A stretch of 64,000 nt of DNA from Paenibacillus polygoni. Lineage in GTDB: Bacteria > Bacillota > Bacilli > Paenibacillales > Paenibacillaceae. The DNA is taken from the NCBI RefSeq assembly GCF_030263935.1, contig NZ_CP127162.1, positions 1,993,501 to 2,057,500 of the forward strand, written 5' to 3'. Under the pieces are notes generated by a model. That model had not been told where the DNA came from and searched no databases. It saw only the letters and a program-made list of their open reading frames with translations. Shown one piece after another: positions 51,181 to 59,151 of this stretch. Position 1 is the stretch's first letter. Each line of letters begins with the position of its first letter. Made by a program: the position numbers and the translations under genes.

Positions 51181-51756
51181 ACGATCATAGCGAAAAGTGA
51201 AGATTCCTCTGTCGGTATTCGTAAATTACAGCCGGAAGATGCAGGGCTTCTCGAAAAGTGGTTATCAGATCCGGAAGTACTGGAGTATTATGAAGGACGA
51301 GACCGTCCTCATGATGCTGAACTTGTTCAGCGTCATTTTTATGAGAATGATGATGAAGTTTATGCCTATATCATTCAGTATAAGGAAGTAGATATCGGGT
51401 ACATCCAGTATTATGCAGTGAAGTCCGATGAAGCAGAAGAAATGGGATTATCGATACTCCGAGGGGAACTTGTCTATGGAATGGATCAATTCATTGGTGA
51501 AGTATCATTTTGGAATTGCGGAATAGGTACCAAATTACTGCATCTCATGGTTCGTTATTTGACTAGCGAATGTGGAGTTGACCGCATTATAATGGACCCG
51601 CAAACGTGGAATCAAAGGGCAATACATGTGTATGAAAAAGCAGGTTTTCGCAAAGTGAACTTGTTACCGAACCATGAATGGCACGAAGGAACATACAGAG
51701 ATTGTTGGCTTATGGAGTATTCTTTGCCGAAGACCAGAGAGTCGCATGTTACATAA
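51181..51756 (+). CDS. AAC(6')-like GNAT acetyltransferase with no standard start codon
   Basis: The frame is open from 51175 and encodes a full-length (about 191-aa) GNAT protein like aminoglycoside 6'-N-acetyltransferases: IRKLQPEDAGLLEKWLSDP, then GMDQFIGEVSFWNCGIGTKL, then RAIHVYEKAGFRKVNLLP and YRDCWLMEY. The in-frame codons after the TGA at 51172 are TAC GCT ACG ATC ATA; the first GTG is 78 codons later, inside the fold. A strong Shine-Dalgarno, GAGGTGAT (51168-51175), places ACG 51181 at the best distance. It is either a near-cognate start or a start codon lost by mutation. A role in drug resistance cannot be claimed. Confidence 0.7.
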   Translation, partial: TIIAKSEDSSVGIRKLQPEDAGLLEKWLSDPEVLEYYEGRDRPHDAELVQRHFYENDDEVYAYIIQYKEVDIGYIQYYAVKSDEAEEMGLSILRGELVYGMDQFIGEVSFWNCGIGTKLLHLMVRYLTSECGVDRIIMDPQTWNQRAIHVYEKAGFRKVNLLPNHEWHEGTYRDCWLMEYSLPKTRESHVT

Positions 51757-51820
51757 CGTTTCGAAAAAAGGCAGCTATGGGTAGCTATGTGAATGGGTAG
51801 AAAAAGATGATTACATAATC

Positions 51821-51853
51821 GAAGCAGCTTCTTACAACAGAAGCTGCTTTTTC
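51821..51853 (+). terminator. Rho-independent terminator
   Basis: AAGCAGCTTCT (51822-51832) and AGAAGCTGCTT (51839-51849) form an 11-bp stem followed by TTT. The 304-bp gap to nirB (51757-52060) otherwise holds only AT-rich leader sequence with no clear operator. Confidence 0.8.
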
Positions 51854-52060
51854 TATGCTAAAGCTTAAAAGAGAAAGCAAAGGTTAACATAATGTGAATG
51901 ATTTTACCGAATTTAAGATAAAGGGTTTCTTTTATAACTATCTTTTCTTATGATAGAAATAGAGAAAATCTGCTAAAAGTGGTTTGATTCGACATTTGGC
52001 GTTTAGTAGGTTACAAGTTCTCTTTGCATGGACAGGAATATATATTGAGGAGGTTTCTGC

Positions 52061-54502
52061 ATGGTGAAAGTACAAGAACGTCGGCATCTAGTCTTAATTG
52101 GCAACGGGATGGCTGGGATCAACACGGTGGAACAGATATTAAAACTGGCGCCCAGCACCTACAGGATCACCGTATTTGGGAGCGAGCCTTATCCCAACTA
52201 CAATCGTATTCAGTTATCGTACGTGCTAGAGAAGAGTAAAGCAGTAGAAGACATCATTTTGAACGATTGGAACTGGTACTTAGAGAACGAGATAGAGCTG
52301 TATACGGGAACGACGGTAACGCATATTGATACGGAACAAAAAATCGTGAAGGCAGACAATGGGATAGAGGTTCCATATGACGCGCTCATTATTGCAACCG
52401 GTTCCAATCCATTCTTGCTTCCGGTTCCAGGTGCGGATAAAGAAGGCATTGTAGGTTTCCGAGATATCGCAGATTGTCAGAACATGCTGCATGCAGCAGA
52501 TCAGTACAAAAAGGCTGCGGTTATTGGCGGTGGCTTGCTTGGACTTGAGGCGGCTAAGGGATTGCTTAAACTGGGGATGGATGTGACAGTAGTCCATCTG
52601 TTTGAGGAGATTATGGAACGGCAGCTCGATCATACTGCCTCATTAATGCTTCAGGCAGAACTGGAAAGCCAGGGCTTGAAATTTGCTACCGGCAAACAGA
52701 CTGAGGAGTTCCTGGGCGATGAACGGGTCAGCGGTATTCGTTTTTCTGATGGAACGACACTGGATGCGGAATTTGTAGTCATGGCGGTAGGGATCAGACC
52801 TAATATTCTATTAGCCAAAGAAAGCGGCATAGCGGTGAATCGCGGCATTCTTGTCGATGATTATATGCGTACTTCAGCACCGGATGTATATGCGGTAGGG
52901 GAGTGTAACGAGCATCGGGGCACTACTTATGGGCTCGTAGCTCCGCTGTTTGAGCAGGGGGCTGTTCTTGCGAAGTATCTGTGCGGAGTGGAAACGAAGC
53001 CATATGAAGGATCTGTGGTATCTACTCAGCTCAAAATATCTGGCGTAGATGTGTTCTCCGCAGGTGAGTTTATGGATGCAGAAGGGCTGTCTGTTGTGCG
53101 GATGCATGATGACTGGCTGCGTATTTACAAAAAAGTGCTCTTGCGCGGCGGACGGATCGTCGGCGGTGTTCTGATCGGTGACGGTAAGGAATCCTCCAGA
53201 CTGCAGCAGTGGATTCGAACAGGCACCGTGATGACAGAAGCTATCCATAATGCCATTGTGGGACAATCCGCAGTTGAAACCGGGAATACGGCCGCAGAGC
53301 TGGCGGATGAAGAAATTGTATGCGGCTGTAATGGTGTCACGAAGAAACACATTGTGGATGCCATTAACGAAAAAGGATTAACCACAGTAGAAGAGATCAA
53401 GGTGGCAACAAGTGCATCGCGCTCTTGTGGAGGCTGCAGGCCTGTCGTAGAGCAGATTCTTCAATACGTGCTTGGGGACAAATATGATTCAGCAGCGGCG
53501 AAACAGGAAGCAATCTGTTCCTGTACCACACTGAGCAGAGATGAAGTCGTTACGGCGATTAAAGAAAAGGGGTTAATTACATCTAAAGAAGTAAGATATG
53601 CGCTGGAATGGGATAATCCGGAGGGCTGTTCCAAATGTCGACCTGCGCTGAACTATTATCTGGGAATGATCTGGCCGGCTGAGCATGTGGACGAGAAGGA
53701 TTCACGTTTTGTGAATGAGCGTATGCATGCGAACATCCAAAAGGATGGAACGTTTGGCGTCGTGCCGCGGATGTATGGCGGGGTAACCACACCAGACGAT
53801 CTCAGACTTATTGCGGATATTGCGGTGAAATACAACGTTAAGCTGGTTAAAGTAACCGGTGGTCAGCGACTTGACCTGCTTGGGGTTAAAAAGGAGGACC
53901 TGCCGAAGATCTGGAAGGACCTTGGCATGCCGTCCGGTTATGCGTATGCGAAGGCACTGCGTACGGTTAAGACCTGCGTGGGATCACAATTCTGCCGATT
54001 TGGCACGAAGGATTCAATGGGCATGGGAATACTACTCGAGAAGAAATTCGAGCGGCTAGATATGCCAGCCAAATTCAAGCTTGCTGTAAACGGTTGTCCT
54101 CGTAACTGTGCGGAGTCATCGACCAAGGATATTGGGATCGTCGGCAATGAGGGGGCTTGGGAAATTTACGTGGGCGGTAATGGCGGAATTAAAGCCCGAC
54201 TTGCAGAACTGCTGTGCAAGGTGCGAACAGATGAAGAGCTTCTCGAAATTGTCTCCGCGTTCATGCAGTACTACCGGGAAACAGGAAAATACTTGGAGCG
54301 GACCTCGGATTGGATTGAACGGATGGGACTTGAGTCCGTCACCGAAGCAATAGTTAATGATCTGGATAACCGCCGGGCTTTGGCTGAGCGAATGGAAGTC
54401 GCTCTGGCGCAGGTAAAGGAACCTTGGAGTGAAATTCTGAATAATTCAAATTTAAGAGAGCGGATGTTTGAAGAGATTAGTGTCTCCACGAAACAGGACT
54501 AG
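52061..54502 (+). CDS. nirB: Nitrite reductase [NAD(P)H] large subunit
   Basis: An 813-aa assimilatory-type nitrite reductase that reduces nitrite to ammonia in the cytoplasm with NAD(P)H, FAD, Fe-S clusters and siroheme. FAD-binding LIGNGMAGINTVEQI is near residue 13 and NAD-binding AVIGGGLLGLEAAKG near 150. Two BFD-type [2Fe-2S] domains lie at about 420-470 (CGCNG, CGGC) and 485-530 (CSCTT, GCSKC). The C-terminal sulfite/nitrite reductase domain has CVGSQFCRFG near 638 and NGCPRNCAES near 676, which hold the [4Fe-4S]-siroheme centre. It starts at ATG behind GAGGAGG. The gene looks GC-richer than its neighbours by eye. Confidence 0.96.
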   Translation: MVKVQERRHLVLIGNGMAGINTVEQILKLAPSTYRITVFGSEPYPNYNRIQLSYVLEKSKAVEDIILNDWNWYLENEIELYTGTTVTHIDTEQKIVKADNGIEVPYDALIIATGSNPFLLPVPGADKEGIVGFRDIADCQNMLHAADQYKKAAVIGGGLLGLEAAKGLLKLGMDVTVVHLFEEIMERQLDHTASLMLQAELESQGLKFATGKQTEEFLGDERVSGIRFSDGTTLDAEFVVMAVGIRPNILLAKESGIAVNRGILVDDYMRTSAPDVYAVGECNEHRGTTYGLVAPLFEQGAVLAKYLCGVETKPYEGSVVSTQLKISGVDVFSAGEFMDAEGLSVVRMHDDWLRIYKKVLLRGGRIVGGVLIGDGKESSRLQQWIRTGTVMTEAIHNAIVGQSAVETGNTAAELADEEIVCGCNGVTKKHIVDAINEKGLTTVEEIKVATSASRSCGGCRPVVEQILQYVLGDKYDSAAAKQEAICSCTTLSRDEVVTAIKEKGLITSKEVRYALEWDNPEGCSKCRPALNYYLGMIWPAEHVDEKDSRFVNERMHANIQKDGTFGVVPRMYGGVTTPDDLRLIADIAVKYNVKLVKVTGGQRLDLLGVKKEDLPKIWKDLGMPSGYAYAKALRTVKTCVGSQFCRFGTKDSMGMGILLEKKFERLDMPAKFKLAVNGCPRNCAESSTKDIGIVGNEGAWEIYVGGNGGIKARLAELLCKVRTDEELLEIVSAFMQYYRETGKYLERTSDWIERMGLESVTEAIVNDLDNRRALAERMEVALAQVKEPWSEILNNSNLRERMFEEISVSTKQD

Positions 54503-54522
54503 GAATAGGAAGGGGCTGCAAG

Positions 54523-54888
54523 ATGGAACCGATATTGAATAAAGACGAGTATACGTTTTACCTGATAGGCAATGTCGATGATTTCACGGAGAGATTGGGA
54601 CGGGTTGTGCGTTTGGGTAAGGAAGAAATTGCGGTATTTAAGACAACGGACGAACAAATCTACGCCCTTGAGAATAAGAGCCCTGGGCCGCGCGGAGGCA
54701 CGATTGCAGAAGGAATTATATCAGGGGAGGTCCTGTTCGATCCGATCTGTGACTGGAAAATTTCGCTGAAAGATGGTCAGGTGCTGGACCCTGATACGGG
54801 TCAGGTTCGGACCTATCCGGTTCATGTCCATGGTAACGAGGTAAGAGTTGGGTTAGTCAAGAATGAGGGAGGGCGATTCCATGAGTAA
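54523..54888 (+). CDS. nirD: Nitrite reductase small subunit (Rieske-like)
   Basis: A 121-aa NirD-type subunit with a Rieske fold. The places that hold the cluster ligands in true Rieske proteins read NKSPGPRGG and FDPICDWKISL. Both CxH/CxxH pairs are therefore lost and no [2Fe-2S] cluster is expected, as in other NirD proteins. It starts 20 bp after nirB, with AAGGGGCTGC upstream. It overlaps the next gene by 8 bp. Confidence 0.92.
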   Translation: MEPILNKDEYTFYLIGNVDDFTERLGRVVRLGKEEIAVFKTTDEQIYALENKSPGPRGGTIAEGIISGEVLFDPICDWKISLKDGQVLDPDTGQVRTYPVHVHGNEVRVGLVKNEGGRFHE

Positions 54889-55714
54889 AGATCTTCAGAA
54901 CAAGAAAATTGTCATTGCCGGGTCGCAAAAAACGGATGAAATGGCTGAGATTATTGAACGAAGAGGCGGAGTCCCTCTTGTCCGATCCCTTCAGGGATTA
55001 ACGGATTCTGATCCGGTTGAAGTCGAAGAAGATGTTAGGCGTTTTATCGAGCAGGGGGCAGATTGGTTTATTTTCACGACAGGTATTGGATTTGAAGCCA
55101 TGATTCAAGCTGCGGAGAGACTAAACACCGTATCCGAATTCGAAAAGAGATTGAAAGAAACGAAGATCGCTTGCCGCGGGTACAAAACAAATGCTTATTT
55201 AAAGAAATCGGGTATTCATCCGGTCGTCTGTGATGATGATGGAACGATTGCCAGTATGATCGAAAAGCTTGAGTTATTTGATTTTACCGATCAAAAGGTG
55301 TGGATTCAGCTTCATGGCGAGTTGTCTTCGCAGTTACATCAATTCATCCAAAGCAAGGGCAGCATGGATGTTCAGGTCGTACTTCCTTATCGTTATCATG
55401 CTCCTGAGCAGGAGACGCTTGCATCGCTTATGAATGAACTCATTTTGCGAGAAGTGGATGCTGTTTGTTTCACGACAAGAGTTCAAGTCGGATATTTATT
55501 TGATTACGCGAAAGAACATGGACGTGAAGAAGAATTGAAATCCGTCTTTGATCAAGATGTACTGGCTGCCGCTGTCGGCAAAGTAACAGCTGAAGCGCTC
55601 CAGGATAAAGGAGTAAGCCGGATCATCGTGCCGGAGAAAGAAAGAATGGGTGCGTTAATTGTAGAGATCGCGCATTACTATGAAGGTCAGCAAAGTGGAA
55701 TAAAGACGGACTAA
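54881..55714 (+). CDS. hemD: Uroporphyrinogen-III synthase
   Basis: A 277-aa HemD-type protein that cyclises hydroxymethylbilane to uroporphyrinogen III, the precursor of siroheme. The two-lobed fold is indicated by KKIVIAGSQKTDEMAEIIER, DWFIFTTGIGFEAMI, YRYHAPEQETLASLMNELIL and DAVCFTTRVQVGYLF. ATG 54881 follows GAGGGAGGG, within the nirD stop. In this operon it should raise siroheme supply for NirB. The methyltransferase, dehydrogenase and chelatase needed for siroheme are not in the window. Confidence 0.85.
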   Translation: MSKDLQNKKIVIAGSQKTDEMAEIIERRGGVPLVRSLQGLTDSDPVEVEEDVRRFIEQGADWFIFTTGIGFEAMIQAAERLNTVSEFEKRLKETKIACRGYKTNAYLKKSGIHPVVCDDDGTIASMIEKLELFDFTDQKVWIQLHGELSSQLHQFIQSKGSMDVQVVLPYRYHAPEQETLASLMNELILREVDAVCFTTRVQVGYLFDYAKEHGREEELKSVFDQDVLAAAVGKVTAEALQDKGVSRIIVPEKERMGALIVEIAHYYEGQQSGIKTD

Positions 55715-55755
55715 ATGCAGAGAATACAACATCTAGAGTAAAGTTTGAAATATAT

Positions 55756-55801
55756 AAAGCTGTCCCACTCGGTTAGAGAGTGGGACAGCTTTTGCTTTTT
55801 T
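55756..55801 (+). terminator. Strong Rho-independent terminator
   Basis: AAGCTGTCCCACTC pairs perfectly with GAGTGGGACAGCTT over 14 bp, then TTGCTTTTTT. It ends the nitrite reductase operon. Confidence 0.92.
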
Positions 55802-55862
55802 ATAGTAATTTGCACTTTGTTGTATGAATGATTATTAGCGGTGTGTTCTAACGAATGAGTTG

Positions 55863-56906
55863 TTATTTACCAAAAACAAGAGTTGTGTTAGAGGAACCAG
55901 CATACTTGGTTACAAACTCCCGTGCATAGTTCGAATCCCGTACTTCATAACTGTAATTGCTGCTGGGTCTCCAGTTCGTTTTTGGAGATGTAGGTGCATT
56001 TAAAGCTGGCGTGCTGCCAGAATCGGTGAATTCCCCTTTGCCTTTGTCATCAAGAATGCCGCCTTTTTCAGCACCGGCGCCAAAATAATTGTTTTCTGAG
56101 TAAATTCGAGCCTTTTCGCCAATCGTAATTGCTTGGTTGAAATTGTTTGCGTAATTGTTTTTGATATGAAAATAGCCGTATCTCATCAGTCCAGGGCCGC
56201 GGACATACAGATTTTCAAAGTAATTGTTGGCGATCGTCACATGAGGCACGCCGTTATAACTGCTATTGCCATCATTAGGGTGACCTAGAATAATTCCGTA
56301 TTTGTGATTTGCGAATTTGGAATTGCTGATCGTAATATAATCCGCATTATCACCAATATAAAGCAGTTTATCTAGATCGCTGCCGCTAGAGCTGTAGCTA
56401 TGACCCGCGAAAGTGACATGATCGATCCAATAGTTTGACCCAGTGGTAATATACATTTGAATATCATCGTTTGCGTTGATGTTAGCAGAATGAACAAAGG
56501 TGAGGTTCTGGAAAATAACATTGCTTGAGGAGGAAGTAGATCGGAAGTGGATGTTTGTTAGTGTATGGTTGTCATATGAGCCGACGATCGTTTTATTAGC
56601 TCCAAAGTTGACTTTTTGTAAAGTGGAAGACGAAATATTACTTTCAATAACAAGAATTATGGGTGTGGTGTCAGCGATCTGTGTCCTAAGATCATTTAGA
56701 TTACTAATGTAAATAATTTGGCCATTTTTGCCGCCTGTTACGGCTGACTTCAGAGCGCCATTTTCATTCTTCGCATTTCCGGCAAATCCTGTTAGACCGG
56801 TCGATCCCGTATTCGGAAAGTTGGCTGCCCCATAGGTAGAGGGAAGAGAGGGAAAGTTCAAAACTAAGAGTACGACGGCAAGCAGCAGAAATGAAAGCCT
56901 TTTCAT
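55863..56906 (-). CDS. Secreted pectate lyase (PL1 family)
   Basis: A 347-aa extracellular beta-helix lyase that cleaves alpha-1,4-polygalacturonate by beta-elimination. The signal peptide is residues 1-27 (cleavage near STYGAAN). Family signatures are [28 protein letters not shown] and the R-x-P-x-x-R motif RGPGLMR, which holds the catalytic Arg. The many IxNxxF and NNYF rungs fit the parallel beta-helix. The ATG lies behind AAGGTGGTGG. It is divergent from the importer operon and probably co-regulated from the same intergenic region. Confidence 0.92.
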   Translation of the reverse strand: MKRLSFLLLAVVLLVLNFPSLPSTYGAANFPNTGSTGLTGFAGNAKNENGALKSAVTGGKNGQIIYISNLNDLRTQIADTTPIILVIESNISSSTLQKVNFGANKTIVGSYDNHTLTNIHFRSTSSSSNVIFQNLTFVHSANINANDDIQMYITTGSNYWIDHVTFAGHSYSSSGSDLDKLLYIGDNADYITISNSKFANHKYGIILGHPNDGNSSYNGVPHVTIANNYFENLYVRGPGLMRYGYFHIKNNYANNFNQAITIGEKARIYSENNYFGAGAEKGGILDDKGKGEFTDSGSTPALNAPTSPKTNWRPSSNYSYEVRDSNYAREFVTKYAGSSNTTLVFGK

Positions 56907-57068
56907 AAATAACCACCACCTTAAATGTTTTTTTACATGTTCATTGTATTAGATGGCATTATATGTGTCAATTATTACTTACATTAGCTTTTACTGGAAT
57001 TAGCTGAGCACTCCTAAATGGTTAATAACATGACTTTTAAAATAGTTATTGCTAAATATATGCAGGTC

Positions 57069-57083
57069 TGTTACGATGTAACA
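57069..57083. promoter_or_regulatory. Dyad TGTTACGATGTAACA
   Basis: Perfect 6-bp arms around GAT, between the divergent pectate lyase and importer genes. It resembles the two TTACAACGTTGTAA sites nearby. Confidence 0.45.
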
Positions 57084-57089
57084 AATTTT

Positions 57090-57104
57090 ATGTAACCGTA
57101 TACA
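57090..57104. promoter_or_regulatory. cre site (CcpA)
   Basis: ATGTAACCGTATACA matches WTGNAANCGNWNNCW at every fixed position. It indicates carbon catabolite control of the pectin genes. Confidence 0.65.
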
Positions 57105-57116
57105 TTTATTGCAAAA

Positions 57117-57130
57117 TTACAACGTTGTAA
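57117..57130. promoter_or_regulatory. LacI-type operator TTACAACGTTGTAA (copy 1)
   Basis: A perfect 14-bp palindrome centred on CG. An identical core recurs 109 bp downstream. It is a candidate site for the LacI regulator encoded at 60774. Confidence 0.65.
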
Positions 57131-57221
57131 AAACGGACTGTTAATGACGAGTTAACATTGTCAGGTGATATCCATGCGTTTAACCGCACTTTAGCAAAAA
57201 GGATGCATGGGTAGATACATA

Positions 57222-57243
57222 AAAATTACAACGTTGTAATTTT
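57222..57243. promoter_or_regulatory. LacI-type operator, 22-bp perfect palindrome (copy 2)
   Basis: TTACAACGTTGTAA with AAAA and TTTT flanks makes a perfect 22-bp palindrome. It ends just before the ribosome site of the first importer gene. Together with copy 1 it could form a repression loop across the promoter. The surrounding gap (56907-57265) holds no gene. Confidence 0.7.
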
Positions 57244-57265
57244 GAACGAAGGGATGTGTTTTAAG

Positions 57266-58183
57266 GTGAAAAAACGGATATCCACGTTAGTCCATCTAGT
57301 GAAACGAGATAAGTATTTGCTGCTTATGTTCGCCCCTATCTTTTTGTATTACGTTATTTTTATGTACATCCCTATGCCGGGTATATTGCTCGCTTTTCGC
57401 AATTTTATGCCGGGTCAAGGCATGTTTAGCGGTGAATGGGTAGGCCTCAAATGGTTCGACCAATTTGTGAATTCAATCTATTTTTGGAGACTGCTTCGTA
57501 ACACGTTTTTGCTTGCTTTTCTACCACTGCTCTTCGGTTTTCCTATCCCCATCCTTTTCGCTGTTTGCATCGTAGAGATCAAGAACCGGACATTCAAACG
57601 TTTTGCCCAAACGGTCACGTATCTCCCTCACTTCATCTCGACCGTGGTTGTAGCAGGTATGATTATCAATTTTCTATCACCTACAGATGGCATTGTGAAC
57701 ACTCTCATCGCTAAGCTTGGAATGGAAAAAGTCAACTTCATGATGGATGCTTCCTGGTTCCGTACGATTTTCACAAGTTCTGATATCTGGCAGAGTTTTG
57801 GTTTCAGCTCAATTATCTACATTGCGGCCATTATGGGCATTGATCAGGAGATGTATGATTCCGGAAAAATTGATGGTGTGAACAAGTTTCAGGAACTCTG
57901 GCATCTAACTCTTCCGAGTATTAAGCCGACCATCGTTATTCTGCTGCTTCTGTCCCTTGGGGGCATTATGAGCGTAGGTTTTGAAAAGGTATATCTGCTC
58001 TACAACGGGGCCACCTACGAGACTGCCGACGTATTATCTACTTATGTATACCGTATGGGGATTGAAGGTCAGAACTATGGTTTCGCAACAGCTGTGGGTC
58101 TGTTTAACTCCATTATCACGTTTATCCTTGTTTTTGCAGCGAACACAATGACACGGCGCCTGACCAAAATGTCACTTTGGTAA
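57266..58183 (+). CDS. LplB-type ABC sugar permease
   Basis: An approximately 305-aa permease of the LplB group with six helices. The EAA-type loop is DSGKIDGVNKFQELWHLTLP. N-terminal residues such as LLMFAPIFLYYVIFMYIPM are typical of the group. The start is uncertain: GTG 57266 and ATG 57254 both lie near AAGGG. It probably imports galacturonate- or rhamnogalacturonate-containing oligosaccharides with the next permease and the lipoprotein. It lacks a local ATPase. Confidence 0.9.
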   Translation: MKKRISTLVHLVKRDKYLLLMFAPIFLYYVIFMYIPMPGILLAFRNFMPGQGMFSGEWVGLKWFDQFVNSIYFWRLLRNTFLLAFLPLLFGFPIPILFAVCIVEIKNRTFKRFAQTVTYLPHFISTVVVAGMIINFLSPTDGIVNTLIAKLGMEKVNFMMDASWFRTIFTSSDIWQSFGFSSIIYIAAIMGIDQEMYDSGKIDGVNKFQELWHLTLPSIKPTIVILLLLSLGGIMSVGFEKVYLLYNGATYETADVLSTYVYRMGIEGQNYGFATAVGLFNSIITFILVFAANTMTRRLTKMSLW

Positions 58184-58213
58184 GATCCAAATACTGAATC
58201 AAAGGAGACCTGT

Positions 58214-59095
58214 ATGCAAAAATCGAGAAGTGATCGGTTGTTCTACACCATGATCTACCTGCTTACCATATTGGCGGTCGTCGTCACGTTGTACCCCTTC
58301 CTGTATGTAGTAAGTATTTCATTCAGCTCGGTAGATGCCATCGATAAACAAAAAGTCATGTTATGGCCAGTAGGTTTTACGTTTTCCGGATACAAAATGG
58401 TTCTCCAATACAGAGAGCTATGGGTATCCTTCTATAACACGCTTTGGTATACAGTGGTGGGAACGCTGCTTAATATTGTGGCAACTTGCCTTGCTGCTTT
58501 TCCGTTATCCAGACAGAAATTTTTTCTGCGCAGGAGGCTGAACTTTTTTATCGCTTTCACGATGTATTTCTCAGGCGGGCTCATTCCCGTCTACATGCTG
58601 ATTACATCACTTGGGCTGTACAATACCCGCTGGGTAATGGTGCTGCCTGTACTAGTCATTACGTTTAACGTAATGATCTGCCGCTCCGCATTTGAAGGTA
58701 TTCCTAACGAGATTTTTGAGAGTGCAAGTATAGACGGAGCAAATGAACTCACTATGCTCTATCGCCTGGCCGTACCCATTATTAAGCCGACACTTGCTGT
58801 ACTCACCCTCTACTATGCAGTGTTCCATTGGAACAATTTCTTCTCTGCTCTACTATATTTGGGCAAACAGGATATGCAGCCGCTGCAGATGTTCCTGCGA
58901 AGGGTACTGATTATGGCTTCCCCTGAAGTGATGCAAAAAATGGGAGGCACAATGACCTCAGGTGCACTAGCTGTCTCTACACTTCAGGTTCGATATGTAT
59001 CTATTGTGGTCAGTATTCTACCCATTGTTACGATCTACCCTTTTATCCAGCGGTACTTCGTCAAAGGTATTACCCTCGGAGCCGTGAAAGGATAG
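58214..59095 (+). CDS. YtcP-type ABC sugar permease
   Basis: A 293-aa permease with six helices. The EAA loop is ESASIDGANELTMLYRLAVP. The N-terminal stretch YLLTILAVVVTLYPFLYVVS is typical of the YtcP group. It starts at ATG behind AAGGAGA, 30 bp after the first permease. Confidence 0.92.
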   Translation: MQKSRSDRLFYTMIYLLTILAVVVTLYPFLYVVSISFSSVDAIDKQKVMLWPVGFTFSGYKMVLQYRELWVSFYNTLWYTVVGTLLNIVATCLAAFPLSRQKFFLRRRLNFFIAFTMYFSGGLIPVYMLITSLGLYNTRWVMVLPVLVITFNVMICRSAFEGIPNEIFESASIDGANELTMLYRLAVPIIKPTLAVLTLYYAVFHWNNFFSALLYLGKQDMQPLQMFLRRVLIMASPEVMQKMGGTMTSGALAVSTLQVRYVSIVVSILPIVTIYPFIQRYFVKGITLGAVKG

Positions 59096-59151
59096 CCTTT
59101 TACCAAGCATGTAGATTAACAAAGTTTGTTTAAAACAAGGAGGAATAATGG

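Noticed and set aside
52280..53400. Several minus-strand frames of 90-158 codons in nirB
   Set aside because: Shadows of a GC-richer gene; nirB itself has complete FAD, NAD, Fe-S and siroheme motifs.
55915..55945. GTTCGAATCCC resembles a tRNA T-arm
   Set aside because: It lies inside the pectate lyase coding sequence and no acceptor, D or anticodon stem can be drawn around it.
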